From Chara braunii (taxonomy: Eukaryota; Streptophyta; Charophyceae; Charales; Characeae): 34,844 nucleotides of DNA. The notes beneath the pieces are model-generated. The model saw only the letters and a program-made list of their open reading frames with translations. It searched no databases and was not told the DNA's origin. Where the stretch lies: NCBI GenBank assembly GCA_003427395.1, contig BFEA01000034.1, positions 3,590,187 through 3,625,030 of the forward strand. The letters are read 5' to 3'. Every line of letters begins with the position of its first letter. Positions within the stretch are counted from its first letter, which is position 1. This document shows positions 29,648 to 34,844 of the stretch, piece after piece. The position numbers and the translations under genes were made by a program.

Positions 29648-30390
29648 GAGCGCAAGCATTCATGACACACATGGCCGCGACGCTTGAGTGTACCATCGCC
29701 ACCCTCCACACGAAGATCACGTGGGAGGAGTTTGAGAAGAAATGGAAGACCCGGTTCATGGTGAACAATGACAAGCGTCACACCTTGAACAAAATCTTTC
29801 ACATCTTCCAAGGCCAGCAACCTTCGCGGGAATGGCTGACGGAGTGGCAAAGACTCGTCGCCACCCCGGAGTTGAACCTACCGTTCGACTCGATCTGAGG
29901 CGAATTTTTCGCCCGATCCTGCGACGCCTTGACTGCTACTCTCGGCAGCGAATATGAGTATAAGAACTTTGACGACATGATCGCCAAAGCCAGAGAGCTT
30001 ATACAAGGTAACCGGCGTGCGACTGACGAGACTCGTCAGCAGCCCGGTTACATGAAGAAAGGAAAAGGCCAACGGACGCCGCAAGTAGCAGCAGTCCAGT
30101 AAGGACAAAGTGAGGACCACGCAGCCGCTTCCACATCAAGTGACGGAGATGTGGCGGCAGCAATACCAACGCAACGCTCAAGACCCCAAGGGGGAAAACA
30201 GAAGGCGAAACCAGCGTCGGCGGATGAAGCACGACAGACACCATGCACGAAGTTCGGGATTACCGAGGACATGTTCAAGTTGCGACAGAAATGGGGATGT
30301 TGTTTGTGGTGCAATAGCACCAAGCACATCACCAGTGCATGCCTCGACAAGGACAAAGAAAATGTCAAGCGTCCTGGCTCGGGAAACTGA
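29644..30390 (+). pseudogene. Ty3/gypsy Gag, capsid C-terminal part and zinc knuckle
   Basis: The plus strand resumes the capsid: GGAQAFMTHMAATLECTI, ITWEEFEKKWKTRFMV, QPSREWLTEWQRLV, ATPELNLPFDSI, then TGA (29896; CGA to TGA fits) and GEFFARSCDALTATLG, IAKARELIQGNRR. A second stop lies near 30100 (TAA after AAVQ). A nucleocapsid knuckle of the CX2CX4HX4C type is intact near 30302-30343 (C-LW-C-NSTK-H-ITSA-C). A stop closes the frame at 30388. It is the direct continuation of the minus-strand Gag ending RRLDALYLQL at 22204 once the inversion is undone. Confidence 0.88.
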
Positions 30391-30660
30391 GCACTGTGGG
30401 AAGTGCAGCGACAACACTTCCCAGTCCGCCGGAGTCGACTGCCTTGCTAGCAGTCTCTCTCACATCCGGGGACACCGCGGCAGTCGCAAGTTCTCACGTT
30501 GAGTACGAGAACTATGCTGTCGAGCTGGTCCCACTGTTGAACCAGCCTCTCCACGTGCAAAATTCAAGCGTATGAGCGGCAGTTCCGCCGTCGGACAATG
30601 AACCGGTGGCTTCGCTAGCCATCTTATCGGAGGATCCGTCAAGTTAGGCGAGACTTGAGG
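30391..30660 (+). pseudogene. Gag-to-protease linker, decayed
   Basis: A short open frame, LPSPPESTALLAVSLTSGD and YAVELVPLLNQP, joins Gag to the protease in a shifted frame. Similar Pro/Ser-rich linkers are usual in gypsy polyproteins. Too degraded to assign a domain. Confidence 0.45.
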
Positions 30661-30662
30661 AT

Positions 30663-31258
30663 CTCGACCCGTTGACGGTTGAGGACTTCCAATGGTTGCC
30701 TCTGCCCTCCACCGGTTCTTTGCCAACTCCGCATTGCAATGCCTTAATGGCACATCTACGCGAATACTTGCACGCTGCAGTACCAACTCCGTCGACGGAT
30801 GGCGGAGTAGCGGTTGTTCACCTTTGCAACTTTCTTGCGAAGATCGACCACGAGTACGCAACGCAACGGTACGTCGACACCGACGCACCGCTCCTCTACA
30901 TCCGCATTCAGATCGGGAAGGCGGCCTGCAGTGCCTTGATCGATTGTGGAGCGACTCGCAACTACATCAGCCAATACTTCATGGCACGCATCGGGCTAGG
31001 CCCACGCGTTCGAAGGAAAAGTCAGCCTACGCACGTCACGTTGGCCGATGGTCACACACAAAAGTCAATCGACTGATGCGTTGACTCGGTGCCCGTGTAC
31101 TTCGCTCCGCTAGCAAGCGAGGACGTATCCTTCGACATATTGGACACCAAGTTCGATATGATCCTAGGCATGTCGTGGCTGCAAAGCGAAGACCATCCGG
31201 TGAACTTCCATCGCCGCACCGTTCACGTTCGTGATCGGCATGGCGAACTACTCCCGTT
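30663..31258 (+). pseudogene. Gypsy retropepsin (aspartic protease)
   Basis: Frame 3 shows LDPLTVEDFQWLPL, then the protease: RIQIGKAACSALIDCGATRNYIS (catalytic Asp in D-C-G-A-T where D-S/T-G-A-T is usual) and, after a TGA at 31074 (in place of Arg, CGA to TGA), VPVYFAPLASEDVSFDILD and DMILGMSWLQ, the ILG-x-x-WL flap/core motif. The enzyme would cleave the Gag-Pol polyprotein. It is cut soon after RRTVHVRDRHGELLPL by the E1 module. No reverse transcriptase or integrase of this element is seen in the window. Confidence 0.85.
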
Positions 31259-31690
31259 GTCGAGTGCATCGGCCCCCGCGCGAGCGAGGGCCCTCCCGGC
31301 CGCGTCACGCATGAGAAACTTAGGCTTTCAACTTTTTAGAGACAACTCGGGGACGACACGGTAACCCGCGTCGACCCTTCGCCGCTCTGGCCGAGTGAGC
31401 CAGCTGTACATCCCGCGGTCCCCTACGATACGACAGGTTCTCGCGGGGCACAACTTACCTTCCCTAAGGGGCTGTCACCACCCTTAGGGGCGTATCCCTA
31501 CCGAGCTACCAACCCACATGCGAACGCTTTTATAATGCAATTGCAGAGGTAGGCCGGCCGAGGGCGTTTGCTCATTCGCTGTAGCATAGGTATGCATGGT
31601 TAAACGCCAAGTGGACCCGAACACCGCCCGTCCCTGGGGTGCTGATCTCCCAGGAATCGGAACGACGTCAGTCGACTAGGACGCGATATT
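31259..31690. mobile_element. E1 module, copy 2, inserted in gypsy protease
   Basis: Starts TGTCGAGTGCATCGG and aligns by eye with 11448-11865 (see that entry for shared words), ending GTCGACTAGGACGC. It includes a hairpin CCCTAAGGGG/CCCTTAGGGG (about 31464-31488) not preserved in copy 1, and a TATAAAA-like word on the minus strand (about 31530). Interrupts the protease frame. Confidence 0.7.
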
Positions 31691-33669
31691 CCAAGCGTAA
31701 GAAAACCTCAATCAATCCTAGTCCCTTCTTCCAAAGACAATCAAAAGTTAAACATCAAAAAAAGACTCAGGTCAACGTAAGTTGACATACATTATGAGAT
31801 CAACTTATATATAATACGGCCATGCATACCACTCGCCCCGATCAATTTGACAACGGTTGATTTGACTTTCATCCAACGACGAGACACATGAGTTGACTCG
31901 CTTTCGGACCTCACTTATCAACAAAAGGACAAAAGCATGACTTATACACGATGCGAAGCTCAAATGACGTCCGACTAAAGTACCTACACTCTACTTGCCA
32001 GACGGTTGGACTGTCACGACTTTTTCGACTTGATAAGATGTGTTGCCAAGTTCTTTCATTCCACCGCATGCTGACTGCTAGCAAGGAAATGCGGACATCC
32101 CAACCCTCAAGTAGAGCTAGGATCACACTGTTCTTGCGATGACATCATTACCTTTCTAACTTTGGTGTGAATGTCATTTGCAAGTAGTCCGGCTACCACT
32201 ATACGAGTCAGTACTCAACTTGAACGACCGAACGTTGAATGCCTCATTAAGGTCAAGGATCCATTTTCAAATTTTGTTGGTTGCTTTGTCCTCTCGAGCA
32301 ATGATTACTTTTTCTGTCTCGCGAATGATGAAATACCAGTCTGCGATATAAAGATATTCAAGGCAATGCTTTAGTTACATTTTTTTAGTCAACTAGCCTG
32401 ATCGTCCCAGGCTTGCACTTCTTATGGTGCAACCCTATTTGCGAAGGTAGTGCCTAGTCACACTCCGTCCATAGCTAGTGATCGCACGAACTAGGCTTCT
32501 TATGGCGTCAGCTCCTCACTCATCTGTGACTCCTAAGATGGCCACTAGAAGGGTAAACTAGCGGTTCTTCTTAACGTGAGCCGTCAAGAACTTAACGCCT
32601 TCAGTGAATAGCACAAGTCCATCCCCTAGGAGGTGGTCTGGGATACCACTCGTCCTCGCTCGAGCGAACCTCGGATCTCAGAAGTCGGGTTGGCTCCACC
32701 ACAACAACATGGTACCCCCCCGCCAAAGCGGTCCACTCCGAGACGTTAACAGGGCCGGCCCCTAAGGCAACGAACCCCCGCCTCAGATGCCTCATAGGGA
32801 AAGGAAATGCACTTACCACAGCGAACGGTCAGCCCTTTATCGCCTAACGTCAAGGGCGAACCTAAACGAAAAAAGGGATCATAGAGAAGAAAAACATTCA
32901 GATGGAAGGGCATAGACGAGGAGGGTCATTCGGGAAAGAATGGGCAACCCCAGGGAAAAATCTATGTCCAATTCACTTCTTCCCCTTTGTGTGATCGCTC
33001 CGTTTCTCGTCGTCTGTTGTCTTCCCATCCTCTCAACATGCATGCAAGCAAAAAATAAAAAACAATCATTATCCCATTCTCTTTCGCTGACATGATTAAA
33101 TCTCCATTTTTCAAGCATCCTTCTACTTACCTGCACATCAGATCAAACAATAAGTTTAAAAGAAAACAATGCAGACCGAAGCTCATGTCAGACTTTCATT
33201 GACATATGCGAACAAAACACAGTTTTCTCTACCTTTTTAGAGAACATTCAAAGAATAGCGTCAAGCAAGTGTGGGTTCACATAGGTGTGAAGAGGACTGA
33301 GTCAGGCTAACTGACCTTGAGTGAAGCTGAACCAAAGATAGCAAACGGCCCACTCAAGAAAGCCGTATAAACCACACTCCAACTGAGAAGATCGCCGCAG
33401 TAGACTGTCAGAAAAGTGATCCACACCACTCCCTCAAGAATCGCCCACTGACACGCAATCCCCTCAGTGCCCCAGCGCTGTCACCACTGGCTACCCGTAC
33501 CACCACACCACCACTGTGTCGAGGCGTCGCCGTTGTAATATGAGGACAACACAATATCAACACCACCTTAAAATACACCCCCTCTTGACGACACTTCTCA
33601 AAATTGTCGTTGGTGCCGTGAAAACCGGACAGCACATTCACACCACCACTAGAAGGAACACCGCTGCTA
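31691..33669. other. E1-like body, no recognisable gene
   Basis: Nearly 2 kb without a credible frame. Features seen: GTTGACTTACG/AACGTAAGTTGAC-type words near 31775, CTAGGCTTCTTATGG-like repeats near 32400 and 32490 (ACTTCTTATGG, GGCTTCTTATGG), and A-rich DNA at 33050-33170. In copy 1 of E1 the same order (module, about 1.3-2 kb of gene-free DNA, then CGGCAG array) is found. Confidence 0.4.
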
Positions 33670-33912
33670 CCGCAAAATTTCGGCAGCGCTTCCGCGCCAC
33701 CGCTTAAAAACCCAGCTGCCGCCGCAAAATTTCGGCAGCGCTTCCGCGTCACCGCCGAAAAAGCATAGCCGCCGCCGCAAAATTTCGGCAGTGCTTCCGC
33801 GTCACCGCCGAAAAAGCATAGCCGCCGCAACAAAATTTCGGTAGCGCTTCCGCGTCAACGCCGAAAAAGCATAGCCGCCGCCGCAAAATTTCGGCAGCGC
33901 TTCCGCACTACA
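33670..33912. repeat. CGGCAG-box array 2 (53-bp period)
   Basis: Five copies of a unit carrying CAAAATTTCGGCAGCGCTTC start at about 33674, 33726, 33779, 33832 and 33885, so the period is 52-53 bp. The rest of the unit reads CGCGTCACCGCCGAAAAAGC and CATAGCCGCCGCCG. Copies differ at only a few positions, so this array is younger than those at 2711 and 13090. Frames crossing it give repetitive peptides on the minus strand; coding is unlikely. Confidence 0.9.
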
Positions 33913-34149
33913 GTAGTAGATAAACCCGCTGTCGTCGCCGCGCTGAATGAACAACACCTCCCCTATACTTCAGAACTCCAGTCGCCTCGCAGACCGTGCA
34001 GCATTTCCCCTCCACCACTGAGATGGTGGCTTTGGCTGTGCTTCACAGCTGTGGCCCTCCCCCTCAGCAGTTTCCTTCTCAACTCTCTCCTCACCCACTG
34101 CAGACCTCCACCAACAGCACCGCCCCACAGCAGCAACCAACCAGCATTC

Positions 34150-34762
34150 ACTCAAGTAAATGCCTCAGCAGCACTGCCACAACTTGTGAGGCTGCTGGGT
34201 GGAATGCTGGCTTTAATAGCCAGCCGAGAGCATGTGGGCAGCTGCTTTGCCCACAGCCAGAACTCGGAATGAGGTCTGGCCCTTGATCTAAAACGCGATC
34301 AAGGGCTACAAAGCCTGTTGTTCCCCTAGGGGAACTGGGTTCTGGGCACTGGAAATGTATCTGGCCCTCAACCGCGGGCAGACGCAGCCCAGGAATGGCT
34401 GTACTCAGCCATTTCTGAGCAGACGGTTGAAACCAACAGTCAACTGTCAATTCTCAGTCCAGATGCTTCTATACTTGCATCTGGACCGAGGCCGCGGCTA
34501 GATCCGCGGCCATTTTTTTTTTTTCCAACTTCTTTTTTTCCCCTTTTTCCACCTTGTTTTTTTCTAAGCAGGGACAGTTCGTCGTTCGAAAAACGAACGA
34601 GCACGTCCCTCCCCCAAATCCTTTCACAAAGTCGAACTAGAGTCAAGCTCAACAGGGTCTTCTTTTCCCCCTTTGCCCTGCGCCGGTACCCTGACGCTTT
34701 CAGCGCCAGGTTCGGGTGCGAAGGCAACCACTGCAGCCCGTTCCGAAATCCAACGGGCGCAG
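34150..34762. repeat. Serial-hairpin region (about ten adjacent inverted repeats)
   Basis: Perfect or near-perfect stems follow one another: CTGGCT/AGCCAG (34207-34223), TGTGGGCA/TGCCCACA (34233-34255), GCCCTTGATC/GATCAAGGGC (34279-34306), the palindrome GTTCCCCTAGGGGAAC (34320-34335), AATGGCT/AGCCATT (34394-34413) nested within CAACCG/CGGTTG, GTCCAGATGC/GCATCTGGAC (34457-34486), GCCGCGG/CCGCGGC (34491-34510), TCGTTCG/CGAACGA inside GGGAC/GTCCC (34571-34609), CTGACGCT/AGCGCCAG (34691-34709) and GCCCGTT/AACGGGC (34736-34758). Loops are 3-10 bases in most. No protein is recognised. Function unknown. Confidence 0.85.
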
Positions 34763-34773
34763 GTGGGCTGGTA

Positions 34774-34777
<4 letters not shown>

Positions 34778-34844
<67 letters not shown>
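34778..34844. repeat. (CT)n microsatellite at window end
   Basis: More than 30 CT units running off the window edge. Confidence 0.95.

Noticed and set aside
33408-33833. 141-residue minus-strand frame with repeated FCGG/LPKF peptide
   Set aside because: Created by the 53-bp CGGCAG tandem array; the period is not a multiple of three, so the peptide repeat shifts frame between copies.
34440-34727. Lys/Arg-rich minus-strand frame as a small basic protein
   Set aside because: It arises from T-rich runs read in reverse and crosses several hairpins; no conserved motif is seen.

Overview
This window looks like repeat-choked, non-genic nuclear DNA from a green (streptophyte) genome. I recognise no intact host gene. 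The evidence for a plant-lineage nucleus is: LINE open reading frames with a plant-style ORF1 zinc knuckle and a zf-RVT-like domain after the reverse transcriptase; a Ty3/gypsy element whose primer-binding site matches initiator tRNA-Met; long AG/CT and GT microsatellites; and many poly-A/poly-T scars. The Gag style (acidic Glu/Gln/Ala coiled coil, GGAQAF and RRLDALYLQL motifs) reminds me of elements I associate with the charophyte alga Chara. That assignment is recall, not proof.

Layout. 1-5300: a graveyard of poly-A-tailed retroposon ends, hairpins, a degenerate ~65-bp tandem array, a 46-nt poly-G run and a palindromic MITE-like element (4121-4422). 5300-8680: a frame-preserving 174-bp duplication and a decayed GAATTG-rich repeat field. 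8680-11447: ORF1 and the first codons of ORF2 of a GC-rich LINE (LINE-A). 11448 to about 18290: a large non-coding insertion (E1) with a dispersed ~420-bp module and two motif arrays. 18296-20333: LINE-A endonuclease and reverse transcriptase, cut at the catalytic ADD box by a second, AT-richer LINE (LINE-B, 20334-22199), which itself carries a triple-hairpin MITE (20771-21116). 22204-29639: an inverted block holding, on the minus strand, the 5' part of gypsy Gag, its structured leader, PBS and LTR, then the LINE-A C-terminal part, then the LINE-B tail, 3' UTR and RT. 29644-31258: the rest of Gag and the retropepsin on the plus strand. 31259-34844: a second E1 module, a CGGCAG motif array, a dense run of perfect hairpins and a CT microsatellite.

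How the parts fit. One ~7.4-kb inversion with breakpoints at TATTAAG (about 22200 and 29640) repairs several split elements together: Gag N+C, LINE-B 5'+3' and LINE-A front+back, and it puts LTR, PBS, gag and protease in one order. The inferred history is LINE-A first; LINE-B and the gypsy element inserted into LINE-A; E1 copies inserted into LINE-A and into the gypsy protease; a MITE inserted into LINE-B; and the inversion after the LINE and gypsy insertions. Most LINE-A ORF2 lesions are stop codons explicable by C-to-T/G-to-A transitions, as expected of a methylated, silenced element. The best candidates for something undescribed are a covarying hairpin at LINE 3' ends, the triple-hairpin MITE, the E1 element with CGGCAG-box arrays, and the serial-hairpin region at 34.1-34.8 kb.
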